Shown here: in pieces, positions 52,735 to 62,774 of the stretch
Layout of the letters: each line of letters begins with the position of its first letter
Position numbering within the stretch: the first letter of the stretch is position 1
Source of the DNA: Azolla caroliniana
Taxonomy: Eukaryota; Polypodiophyta
Length of the DNA: 64,000 nucleotides
Direction: 5' to 3'
Assembly: GCA_043228905.1 (NCBI GenBank)
Contig: JBHGNT010000015.1
Location: forward strand, 8,866,001-8,930,000
Notes under the pieces: model-generated
Told to the model about the DNA's origin: nothing
Databases searched by the model: none
What the model saw: the letters and a program-made list of their open reading frames with translations, nothing else
Made by a program: the position numbers and the translations under genes

Positions 52735-54858
52735 CTTTTCGGCTCCCTCCATATTAATCCATTTTTCAAGAAGAACTTTTGGACTTGCCGTTTCTTACTT
52801 CGGATCTCGGCTCTCTTCTCTTTATTGCCCGATGATTCCTCGATTTCTCGTAGCATTTTCCCGATCAACAAGCTTTCTCCCTCGTATCCTTCTTCGTGGA
52901 ATTCTTGGATTACGTCCACCCGGCATATGTGCTCCGAAGCAAAGTAGTCTTCGGAAACTTCTTCATTATCGGATTCGGTTATGTCATCTTTGAACCCCGC
53001 CCTTGATAGCATATCCGCTATAGCGTTGTCTTTTCCGGAGATGTGTCTTACCTCCGGATTAAGTGACTTAAAATATGCAATCCACCTTAGCATAGCCACA
53101 TCCGGTATAGTACAACACCGCATCATCCCGAGTATCGGAAGACAATCCGTTTCGATCACTACTTCGGCTCCGATCAAATAATCTCGATCCGATTTGATTG
53201 CCGACACGACTGCCCATAATTCTCTTTTGACTTGCGCATACCCGCGTTGCCTTTCGTTGAGAACCTTTGCTCCGAATCGGATCGGATATTGCAAACCTTC
53301 CGGATCGGCATGATTGATGACCCATCCGATTCCGGTTGGACTTGTGTCAACCGTTACTATGATCGGTTGGTCATAGTTTGGCTTCTTTAGTGCTTCTGCC
53401 CTCCGTATTGATTCTTGAGCTTCTTCACGGCTTTGGTATGCTCTAGTTTCCATTCAAACTTCTTACCCTTACGTAACAAGTGATAGAGTGGGTCTGCTAT
53501 ATGTGCATAGTGTGGAATCCATATGTGGTAGAATGTACATGCTCCAAGAAACCTTCGAACTTTGGATTGTGACTCACATAATTCTTTCATAGCTTGAATC
53601 GCGTCGATCTTGGTTGGTGACGGTCTTCGGCCGTAGGGCCCACATAGATGTCTGACTACCAATATTTCTTCTTGCCCAAATGCCGATTTCTCACCGGAAA
53701 GTGTTAGGTGCACATCTTCTAACTTTCGAAGCACTTTCTCGCAATCACGAATATGGTCGACTACGAACTTTCGGCATCCCCGATCATCCATAGTTTCATC
53801 TTTTTCTTCTACCGCGCATCCTTTCATTGGAATGTCATCTAGGAACGGCATTGTTATCTCCGGAATGTAGTCTTGAAGCACCTTGTTCATCGCATTCATC
53901 ATATGTGCGACCGAGTTCGTTGCGCCTTGTGGTAGCGTACATATCCGGACTAATCCTATCGGTGTCCGCATAGTAGTGATGTCTCAGCTCTTCACAGCTA
54001 GTTGGAATTGGTCATATCCGGAGTATAGGTCTCCGATGGAGTATATCGTGCAACCGGCAAATGCTTCCGCAAATTCTTCTACTATCGGACCGACTCCGGA
54101 GTTCCGGATCGTGACCTTGTTACTGGTTGCAAATCTTGAATAAATCGGAGTGACCCATTCTTCTTCGGAACCATAAACCATCGATTTGAGTACGGAGCAC
54201 TTGATGGCTCTAGAATCCCCATCGCCACCTTCTCCTTGAGCAAGTCGATGATTTTCGAAATATGCGCCGGTGGCACCGGAATCGGCTTCAGGTTCCACGG
54301 GACATGGTCAATCGTGAAGATCACCATCGGCTCCACTATCTTCGGGTCAGCGCATCCTATTTCTTTCGATGTAAATGCAAATGCTCTCCCCTGTCGCTCT
54401 AGCATCCCACGGAATCGTTCTTCTTCATTCTTTAATAGGAACCCACCTCCACCAATCCGAAGTTTCTTCCAGGTCTCATCCGTGAAGGCATGTCCGATAT
54501 CCATGGACTTCCGAAGTGTCGGATCCCCCGAGACTTCTTTCCTCTTTTGTTCGCTATCTGCAGGTAACGGTCCTACGACCGGTTTCGCTTTCTTCTCCAC
54601 GGTCTTGTATTTCATACTTACCATTGCTTCTTCTTTGCGGAGCGCATCCGACCCCATTTTCACAATGATCTCGTACATCTCGATCGACTCCACCGGAATT
54701 ACCCGATTTCCCTGGCTTGTATCTTCCGCGAGCTCTTCAAGCCGTTGTAGTGTGCTCCCATAGAACACTTCTTCGACTATTCCCACGGTTTCTTCGTCTT
54801 CTTTTATTATTGATGCCGACCGTAACTTATCCTCCACTTTTCGGTATTCTTTCTTCAT
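52735..54858 (-). pseudogene. Gyp-6 pre-RT, RT and RNase H
   Basis: 54858-54082: pre-RT (VEEVFYGSTLQRLEELAED), HVPWNLKPIPVPPAHI, SNRWFMVPKKNGSLRFIQDL. A frameshift near 54120, then GDLYSGYDQFQLAVKS, TGA at about 53987 (CGA in Gyp-2), MRTPIGLVRIC, PQGATNSVAH and an intact catalytic FLDDIP (about 53845). RNase H at 53453-52735: TVDTSPTGIGWV, KRELWAVVSAIK, ETDCLPILGM, GKDNAIADMLSR, ending at IWREPKR, where the inverted LTR begins. It is the best preserved RT of this group in the window. Confidence 0.87.
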
Positions 54859-55085
54859 TCCTCCGGTTACGGCCGTGTATGTGGATGTCCCATCCAGACC
54901 GATTCGTACTTGTTTTGCACCGAGAGGTTTCTTCCTGTGTCGGGTATCAGGGCTTCTCGGACTATCACTTCTCCACTTCGCAACAGTCGGCTCTAAAAAT
55001 CCATTCTTTTTTGGGACAAGAGCTCTCTCTTGTTCCTTTCATGATTTGCTGGCACGGTTAGGAATTGGGCGGATTTCCCTCCGTT

Positions 55086-55415
55086 TTAGTTCCGAATTCG
55101 TGCAAAAGCCGCACCGCTATCGAGCACCTTCGTCTCCATCCATGATGCCGTGATAAAGGGTTGCCCAAGGATTACGGAGTGTGAGACCTCGTCTTGTACG
55201 AAGAAATTTTGGTCGATCTCGACATCCCCAATCTTCACCGTCACATTCGGACAAGCCGCAAATAGATCTTCCGTTGCTTTAGTAGCCGCCCGGATCTTCC
55301 ATCCATGATTGGTGTTAATAGGCCACTTCCCCTTCCGGTAGAACTCTTTGGACATCAAATTGATCTCCGATCCGTGATCAATCAATGTTAGCACGGGCTC
55401 TTTGATGTTGCCGAT
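55086..55415 (-). pseudogene. Gyp-6 Asp-His-Gly protease
   Basis: LTLIDHGSEINLMSKEFYRK near 55385, then KGKWPINTNHGWKIRAATKA, the DVEIDQNFFVQ strand and HSVILGQPFITA. It follows gag in frame after a TGA (55413-55415; Trp in Gyp-2, Lys in Gyp-5). Length and fold elements fit a retropepsin, but the Ser/Thr of the triad is His. 54859-55085 is a linker without a clear domain. Confidence 0.8.
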
Positions 55416-57052
55416 TCAGACCGGAGTCTCCGTAGTTGCACGTGCCCAGTGTGGCTTTGTATAGTGGGAATTCAGAATCTCGTCCTCCACTTCGGTGTCG
55501 TTCATCAGAACGGTATTTGCATTCACCATCGGCGCATTTTCCTCCGTAGTTTGTCTTTTTCTTTTTACGAGATCCACAAGAAGATCATAACACTCTTTTT
55601 TTGCTATTCCGAGTAGTTCCCGAAGCGAAAAATCTACCCGGATGTCAAGGATTCTCTCCTCGAACACCTTTTCAAGTCCGTTTGTTGTTCGATGTCCGAG
55701 GCGAGCTTGAATGCCGGAATCGTTTTTCCTTTCCCTCTTCCGTCAGAGTTCCAGCTCTCCGGTGTTTTCGATGGTCTAGCCGCATCCTCCTTGCGTCGCC
55801 GCTTCTCGTCCACATATACCTCATGTAATTGACATAGGGCGTATACGCTATTCTTATCGACGGGGCATTCCCATCCCGTAGATTCCCGGATGCCTTCCGC
55901 GGTGCTTCGGATCTCGTTAGAGTCAGTTTTCTCGGTGTTTTCTAGCACTTCCGGCCAAAAAGACACCTTTGCTCCCGATGACTCCCCGATACATATTCCC
56001 GAGATTGTCGTGTAATTGCTCTTTGCCACTATTTCCTCCTCTAGGACCTTCTTCATGCCGCCTTTTTGGAAGTTCGGTCGGAGCGGCTTCTGAGAGTCCA
56101 TCGAATGAATCTGATTTCCCTCGTAGTAGATAAGATCCTGTCGTAGCACTTCCTTGTGCTCGTCGCAATCCCTCCGATCATGTTCGGTGCTATCGCACCA
56201 TATGCATCGACGGGCCATATACTTGGAACTTGTAGGACGGTCATCCGACTTCTTCACCATCGCGATTTTTAGATTCTCCATCTCCTTCAGCAACTGCTCC
56301 ACTGTAGTTGCGTCGATTCCCTTCTCAGTCGTAGCTTCCCGAGCCCGCGGTTGATGGTCTTCTGATCTGGATCTCGGTTTCGGAATCGGTTCCGAAACCC
56401 TCTTTTCTTCGTTGGCAAGCCATTGCCCCCTCTTTGTGTATCGCGCGACGATATCCCGCACGCTTTCCCATGTTTCGGTGAGGCCACTCTCGGTAGTCGT
56501 GTCCTCTAGAAGTAGTCCAAGGTCCTTCCGGTCCCGGACGTCTACGGCTCGTAAGAACATGATAACTTTGTCCGGTGCGAGGATAGCTTGATCTCTCACA
56601 GACAACCTCCCGAACTGACTTTTGAATGCCGAAAACACATCGAGGACCTTCATCCCCATGTCCGTCGTTTCTACCCAATCCTCGAATCCTCTCCGCGTTG
56701 CCTTGGAGGAGTCCTCGATAGCGAACGTGGTCTTTGGCGCCTCTTCAAATGCTTCCCATGTCGGATTTTGTTGTCGTAGCACGTGGATACTTGCTTGAAC
56801 CCAGTCGGTAGCTTACCGGTTGAAGGATGTCACTTGCAATCCTTCTGAAATCCCGCATCGTATCATTTCCGCCTTGTAGTCCCGAAGATAGCGCAATACG
56901 TCCTTCCCGTTGAATTGCCCGATCCGTTGCACGAGACGCTCTACTGCCGCCGCTATCTCCGACATCACACGTTGTTCTTGAAGCATCCGCTCGAACATCG
57001 CCATCATATTGTTAGCTTGTTGATTCTCCATCTCCTTGCCACACGTTTTCAC
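55416..57052 (-). pseudogene. Gyp-6 gag, copy 1 (joined to pol)
   Basis: Starts at 57052 (MKTCGKEMENQQANN), 3 bases after the PBS box. Gag core (QFNGKDVLRYLRDYKAEMI), in-frame TAA at 56813-56815, then PTWEAFEEAPKTTF, a CCHC knuckle CIWCDSTEHDRRDC near 56200 and PAFKLASDIEQQTDLK. A one-base loss near 55670 shifts the frame relative to copies 2 and 3. Then LRELLGIAKKECYDLL and PHWARATTETPV to the protease. This copy alone continues into pol. Confidence 0.87.
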
Positions 57053-57070
57053 ATCGGGTTCACCACTTTG

Positions 57071-57366
57071 TGTCGTGCCTTTCGGCTCCGGATCGTTGCG
57101 TGAGTCGAGTGGGAACCGCTGGGGTTTTAAACTAGGAGGAAAGAAAATTCTAAGCCAGTTAAGAATATGAAATATATTGTAAGAAAGAAAGATATTGAAA
57201 ACTCGTGAATCCCACGAGTATAGTGTATTAGTGAGTACTCAAATTAAGAGAGAAAAATAGTTAGCAAACTCATGGATCCCACGATTATATTATATTAATC
57301 AACCCTTGTAAAATAATCAACAACCTCTATACATCTTTCTCTCTTCCTTATATAGTGTTGGAAGAG
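57071..57366 (-). repeat. LTR end fragment, tandem copy 1
   Basis: The last 296 bp of the Gyp-6 LTR, ending ggcacgaca next to the PBS, with TATA-like cactatataagg. It lacks the LTR start. Confidence 0.85.
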
Positions 57367-58792
57367 AAAAATCTACCCGGATGTCAAGGATTCTCTCCTC
57401 GAACACCTTTTTCAAGTCCGTTTGTTGTTCGATGTCCGAGGCGAGCTTGAATGCCGGAATCGTTTTTCCTTTCCCTCTTCCGTCAGAGTTCCAGCTCTCC
57501 GGTGTTTTCGATGGTCTAGCCGCATCCTCCTTGCGTCGCCGCTTCTCGTCCACATATACCTCATGTAATTGACATAGGGCGTATACGCTATTCTTATCGA
57601 CGGGGCATTCCCATCCCGTAGATTCCCGGATGCCTTCCGCGGTGCTTCGGATCTCGTTAGAGTCAGTTTTCTCGGTGTTTTCTAGCACTTCCGGCCAAAA
57701 AGACACCTTTGCTCCCGATGACTCCCCGATACATATTCCCGAGATTGTCGTGTAATTGCTCTTTGCCACTATTTCCTCCTCTAGGACCTTCTTCATGCCG
57801 CCTTTTTGGAAGTTCGGTCGGAGCGGCTTCTGAGAGTCCATCGAATGAATCTGATTTCCCTCGTAGTAGATAAGATCCTGTCGTAGCACTTCCTTGTGCT
57901 CGTCGCAATCCCTCCGATCATGTTCGGTGCTATCGCACCATATGCATCGACGGGCCATATACTTGGAACTTGTAGGACGGTCATCCGACTTCTTCACCAT
58001 CGCGATTTTTAGATTCTCCATCTCCTTCAGCAACTGCTCCACTGTAGTTGCGTCGATTCCCTTCTCAGTCGTAGCTTCCCGAGCCCGCGGTTGATGGTCT
58101 TCTGATCTGGATCTCGGTTTCGGAATCGGTTCCGAAACCCTCTTTTCTTCGTTGGCAAGCCATTGCCCCCTCTTTGTGTATCGCGCGACGATATCCCGCA
58201 CGCTTTCCCATGTTTCGGTGAGGCCACTCTCGGTAGTCGTGTCCTCTAGAAGTAGTCCAAGGTCCTTCCGGTCCCGGACGTCTACGGCTCGTAAGAACAT
58301 GATAACTTTGTCCGGTGCGAGGATAGCTTGATCTCTCACAGACAACCTCCCGAACTGACTTTCGAATGCCGAAAACACATCGAGGACCTTCATCCCCATG
58401 TCCGTCGTTTCTACCCAATCCTCGAATCCTCTCCGCGTTGCCTTGGAGGAGTCCTCGATAGCGAACGTGGTCTTTGGCGCCTCTTCAAATGCTTCCCATG
58501 TCGGATTTTGTTGTCGTAGCACGTGGATACTTGCTTGAACCCAGTCGGTAGCTTACCGGTTGAAGGATGTCACTTGCAATCCTTCTGAAATCCCGCATCG
58601 TATCATTTCCGCCTTGTAGTCCCGAAGATAGCGCAATACGTCCTTCCCGTTGAATTGCCCGATCCGTTGCACGAGACGCTCTACTGCCGCCGCTATCTCC
58701 GACATCACACGTTGTTCTTGAAGCATCCGCTCGAACATCGCCATCATATTGTTAGCTTGTTGATTCTCCATCTCCTTGCCACACGTTTTCAC
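57367..58792 (-). pseudogene. Gyp-6 gag, copy 2 (truncated)
   Basis: Same start (58792) and same TAA as copy 1. It has the uninterrupted VFEERILDIRVDFSL segment, then runs across the repeat junction into LTR sequence (TLYKEERKMYRGC, stop at 57317). It ends before protease. Confidence 0.85.
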
Positions 58793-58810
58793 ATCGGGTT
58801 CACCACTTTG

Positions 58811-59106
58811 TGTCGTGCCTTTCGGCTCCGGATCGTTGCGTGAGTCGAGTGGGAACCGCTGGGGTTTTAAACTAGGAGGAAAGAAAATTCTAAGCCAGTT
58901 AAGAATATGAAATATATTGTAAGAAAGAAAGATATTGAAAACTCGTGAATCCCACGAGTATAGTGTATTAGTGAGTACTCAAATTAAGAGAGAAAAATAG
59001 TTAGCAAACTCATGGATCCCACGATTATATTATATTAATCAACCCTTGTAAAATAATCAACAACCTCTATACATCTTTCTCTCTTCCTTATATAGTGTTG
59101 GAAGAG
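58811..59106 (-). repeat. LTR end fragment, tandem copy 2
   Basis: Identical by eye to 57071-57366, with its own PBS beside it. Confidence 0.85.
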
Positions 59107-60532
59107 AAAAATCTACCCGGATGTCAAGGATTCTCTCCTCGAACACCTTTTTCAAGTCCGTTTGTTGTTCGATGTCCGAGGCGAGCTTGAATGCCGGAAT
59201 CGTTTTTCCTTTCCCTCTTCCGTCAGAGTTCCAGCTCTCCGGTGTTTTCGATGGTCTAGCCGCATCCTCCTTGCGTCGCCGCTTCTCGTCCACATATACC
59301 TCATGTAATTGACATAGGGCGTATACGCTATTCTTATCGACGGGGCATTCCCATCCCGTAGATTCCCGGATGCCTTCCGCGGTGCTTCGGATCTCGTTAG
59401 AGTCAGTTTTCTCGGTGTTTTCTAGCACTTCCGGCCAAAAAGACACCTTTGCTCCCGATGACTCCCCGATACATATTCCCGAGATTGTCGTGTAATTGCT
59501 CTTTGCCACTATTTCCTCCTCTAGGACCTTCTTCATGCCGCCTTTTTGGAAGTTCGGTCGGAGCGGCTTCTGAGAGTCCATCGAATGAATCTGATTTCCC
59601 TCGTAGTAGATAAGATCCTGTCGTAGCACTTCCTTGTGCTCGTCGCAATCCCTCCGATCATGTTCGGTGCTATCGCACCATATGCATCGACGGGCCATAT
59701 ACTTGGAACTTGTAGGACGGTCATCCGACTTCTTCACCATCGCGATTTTTAGATTCTCCATCTCCTTCAGCAACTGCTCCACTGTAGTTGCGTCGATTCC
59801 CTTCTCAGTCGTAGCTTCCCGAGCCCGCGGTTGATGGTCTTCTGATCTGGATCTCGGTTTCGGAATCGGTTCCGAAACCCTCTTTTCTTCGTTGGCAAGC
59901 CATTGCCCCCTCTTTGTGTATCGCGCGACGATATCCCGCACGCTTTCCCATGTTTCGGTGAGGCCACTCTCGGTAGTCGTGTCCTCTAGAAGTAGTCCAA
60001 GGTCCTTCCGGTCCCGGACGTCTACGGCTCGTAAGAACATGATAACTTTGTCCGGTGCGAGGATAGCTTGATCTCTCACAGACAACCTCCCGAACTGACT
60101 TTCGAATGCCGAAAACACATCGAGGACCTTCATCCCCATGTCCGTCGTTTCTACCCAATCCTCGAATCCTCTCCGCGTTGCCTTGGAGGAGTCCTCGATA
60201 GCGAACGTGGTCTTTGGCGCCTCTTCAAATGCTTCCCATGTCGGATTTTGTTGTCGTAGCACGTGGATACTTGCTTGAACCCAGTCGGTAGCTTACCGGT
60301 TGAAGGATGTCACTTGCAATCCTTCTGAAATCCCGCATCGTATCATTTCCGCCTTGTAGTCCCGAAGATAGCGCAATACGTCCTTCCCGTTGAATTGCCC
60401 GATCCGTTGCACGAGACGCTCTACTGCCGCCGCTATCTCCGACATCACACGTTGTTCTTGAAGCATCCGCTCGAACATCGCCATCATATTGTTAGCTTGT
60501 TGATTCTCCATCTCCTTGCCACACGTTTTCAC
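59107..60532 (-). pseudogene. Gyp-6 gag, copy 3 (truncated)
   Basis: Identical by eye to copy 2. It is the copy next to the real 5' LTR (60551-60885) and so the first gag downstream of the element's promoter. The in-frame TAA at 60293-60295 is shared by all copies, so it predates the triplication. Confidence 0.85.
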
Positions 60533-60550
60533 ATCGGGTTCACCACTTTG

Positions 60551-60885
60551 TGTCGTGCCTTTCGGCTCCGGATCGTTGCGTGAGTCGAGTGGGAACCGCT
60601 GGGGTTTTAAACTAGGAGGAAAGAAAATTCTAAGCCAGTTAAGAATATGAAATATATTGTAAGAAAGAAAGATATTGAAAACTCGTGAATCCCACGAGTA
60701 TAGTGTATTAGTGAGTACTCAAATTAAGAGAGAAAAATAGTTAGCAAACTCATGGATCCCACGATTATATTATATTAATCAACCCTTGTAAAATAATCAA
60801 CAACCTCTATACATCTTTCTCTCTTCCTTATATAGTGTTGGAAGAGTCTAAGTTTATCACATGTAAGCATCATGCTTTTCCTATC
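60551..60885 (-). repeat. 5' LTR of Gyp-6, start removed by Cop-3
   Basis: Same as the tandem fragments plus 39 more bases (60847-60885), which match 52597-52635 in reverse complement. It ends at cctatc, where the Cop-3 LTR begins with TG at 60886. Confidence 0.85.
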
Positions 60886-61326
60886 TGTTAAGTAATTAGG
60901 TAATTAACTAGGGTTAATTAGAGACTAATTATATGGTTACGTTAAGCAGCGGAAGATTAGTATGATATGCATGTGAGAGTGTGTGAGAGGAAGAGAGAGA
61001 GAGAGAGGAAGTTACACTTGAACACAAAGATAAATGGGGGATGATTGACTATATTGAAAAGTGTCATCAACATACAAAAATACCCACAATGAGGTATATA
61101 TACAACCCATGTGCAAAGGTGCACATGTGTGGGTAGAACATAGGTACTATTGTGTAAGTCCTACATTAAATGTACTAAGGAGTGGAGGATCTAGAATATC
61201 CCACTTAAGTACAAGGTCCTATTTAAAGGCTTAAGGTCAACACATTAACTAGATTCGATCTAGGTAACTACTAAGTTACATGTGTTGACTAACTAGATTA
61301 AACTAGTTGAGCTTGATATCTCAACA
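60886..61326 (-). repeat. 3' LTR of Cop-3
   Basis: 441 bp, TGTTGAGATATCAAGC...TTACTTAACA on the minus strand. GA run at 60991-61008. Related in its start to the LTRs at 10604 and 37353. Confidence 0.8.
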
Positions 61327-62774
61327 CGCCCCCTCAAGCTCAAGTGTGAGGCATCCAACGTCCGGTTTAGCTTCCTTCGGATTCGTCGGCATCGGTGCGG
61401 CTTGCGGCTTGTGGCTTTCTTCGCGGCGTTGCGTGGCTCTCGGCGGCTTTGTTGCGCAGCGTTGCGTGACTTTCTTCGCGTCTTCGCAGCTTCATTGCGT
61501 GGTTCTCCGTAACATTGTTGTGCGGCGTTGCGCGGCTTTCTTCGCAGCTTCGTTGCGCGCTTTTCTGCGGCTTTGTTCTCCCCCTCAAGCCTGTGACGAA
61601 GGCTTGGATCCTCAGGCTCTTGTTCGGCCACTACCTTCATCGTGAGGGCATAGTGATGGGCCATATACTCGTTGTAGGCGTAACGAGTAACTTGGGTCTT
61701 CGCTCGTGAGGAGCGGCGGAGTTTCTCGTTTGTCGATGTGAGTGCCTTCTTTACTCCGGGTGTCCTCATGATGGGTACACCGAACTCACTATCTAGTGAG
61801 CGAGCCGAATCATCCAAATCATGGTCGTCGGGGTGGACCTCGACTTCGTATTCGGGCATCTTACCTTTGCCTTTGTCCGATGTCGGACTTGGCTGCGACG
61901 TGTTTTCATCACGTGGAGGCTCTTGTGGGCCAATTAGGTCGGTACAGGTTGGATTGTCCTTCGGTGCAGGACTTGGCCGAGTTTCGTCGTCCGAGTTGGC
62001 GTTCAACTCTTCCTCGATCGGGTCGGATGGAGTCGCATCGGGCTTATACCAAGATGCCGATTCGCCGAAAACGACGTCACGACTTATCCGCACCGCTCGG
62101 GTCGAAGGGTTGAAGCACTTGTACGCCTTTTTCGCGGACAAGTATCCTATGAGGATACATTCTTCTGACTTCGCGTCGGGCTCCTCTCGACTTTCGTTCG
62201 GGATGCGTACATTCGCAATGCTTCCGAACACCTTGAGGTGTGAGAGGATGGGCTTCCTAACGAAGATCTCATATGGAGTAAGCTCGTGCACGCTATTTGT
62301 GGTGCATCGATTCATGAGATTGACGGTCGTGTATGCCGCTTCCGCCCAATAGAAGTTCGGCATGTGCTTCTCACGCATCATGGTGCGTGCTACCTCGAGT
62401 ATTTGCCGATTCTTTCTCTCGGCTACCCCGTTTTGTTGGGCAGTGTGTCGGCATGAGAATTCTCTACGAATGCCTTCACCTTGGAGGTAGGAGGTGAATT
62501 GGTCGGACAAGTACTCCTTTCCTCCGTTCGATCGTAGGCATCGAATGTGGCGACCGGTTTCTTTCCCCACTTGGTTTTTGAGCCTTTGAAAGTGGGAGAG
62601 CACTTCGCTCTTCTTCTTCATCAGGTATATCCACGTGTAGCGCGAGTGGTCGTTGATGAAGGTGACATAGTAGCGGTATCCACCGAGCGTCAGCATTTGA
62701 GCCGGTCCCCATACGTCCAAGTGGATTATGTCAAGGAGGCCTTTGCTTGCAGAGCTCTCCTTCGGGAATGGGAG
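61293..62774 (-). pseudogene. Cop-3 integrase fused to an Arg/Ala-rich repeat tail
   Basis: Integrase core: DVWGPAQMLTLGG (first Asp), LRSNGGKEY (second catalytic position, Asn-Gly where Asp-Asn is normal) and QQNGVAERKNR (Glu), then the C-terminal part with HLKVFGSIANVRIP and an acidic, Pro-rich linker. At about 61630, right after YNEYMAHHYALTMKVVAEQE, where RT should begin, it passes into repeats of R(K/E)PRNAA(Q/K), about four imperfect units, then HRCRRIRRKLNRTLDA. The frame crosses the PPT (LSLRG) and ends inside the LTR at 61293. The Asp-to-Ser change and missing RT make it non-autonomous. Confidence 0.85.

Larger units (their letters stand above)
55627..60846 (-). repeat. Three tandem copies of a 1740-bp unit (gag 5' part, PBS, LTR end)
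   Basis: Units 55627-57366, 57367-59106 and 59107-60846. Every shared landmark recurs exactly 1740 bp on, including all ORF borders. Copies 2 and 3 look identical by eye. Copy 1 differs at a T/C near 56623 and a one-base indel near 55670. The unit joins LTR sequence ttggaagag to gag aaaaatctaccc. Confidence 0.97.
50774..60885 (-). mobile_element. Gyp-6: gypsy element with inversion and tandem triplication
   Basis: Read from the right on the minus strand: 5' LTR (60885-60551, start cut by Cop-3), gag repeated three times with LTR pieces, protease, RT and RNase H down to 52735. The integrase and 3' LTR, which should follow, are inverted and read plus (50774-52729). Together the two LTR parts define an LTR of about 838 bp. 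RT and integrase catalytic residues are kept. Same group as Gyp-2 and Gyp-5. Confidence 0.88.

Noticed and set aside
56154-60583. Repeated plus-strand ORFs within the triplication
   Set aside because: They are shadows of gag on the other strand, with no start context or domain.
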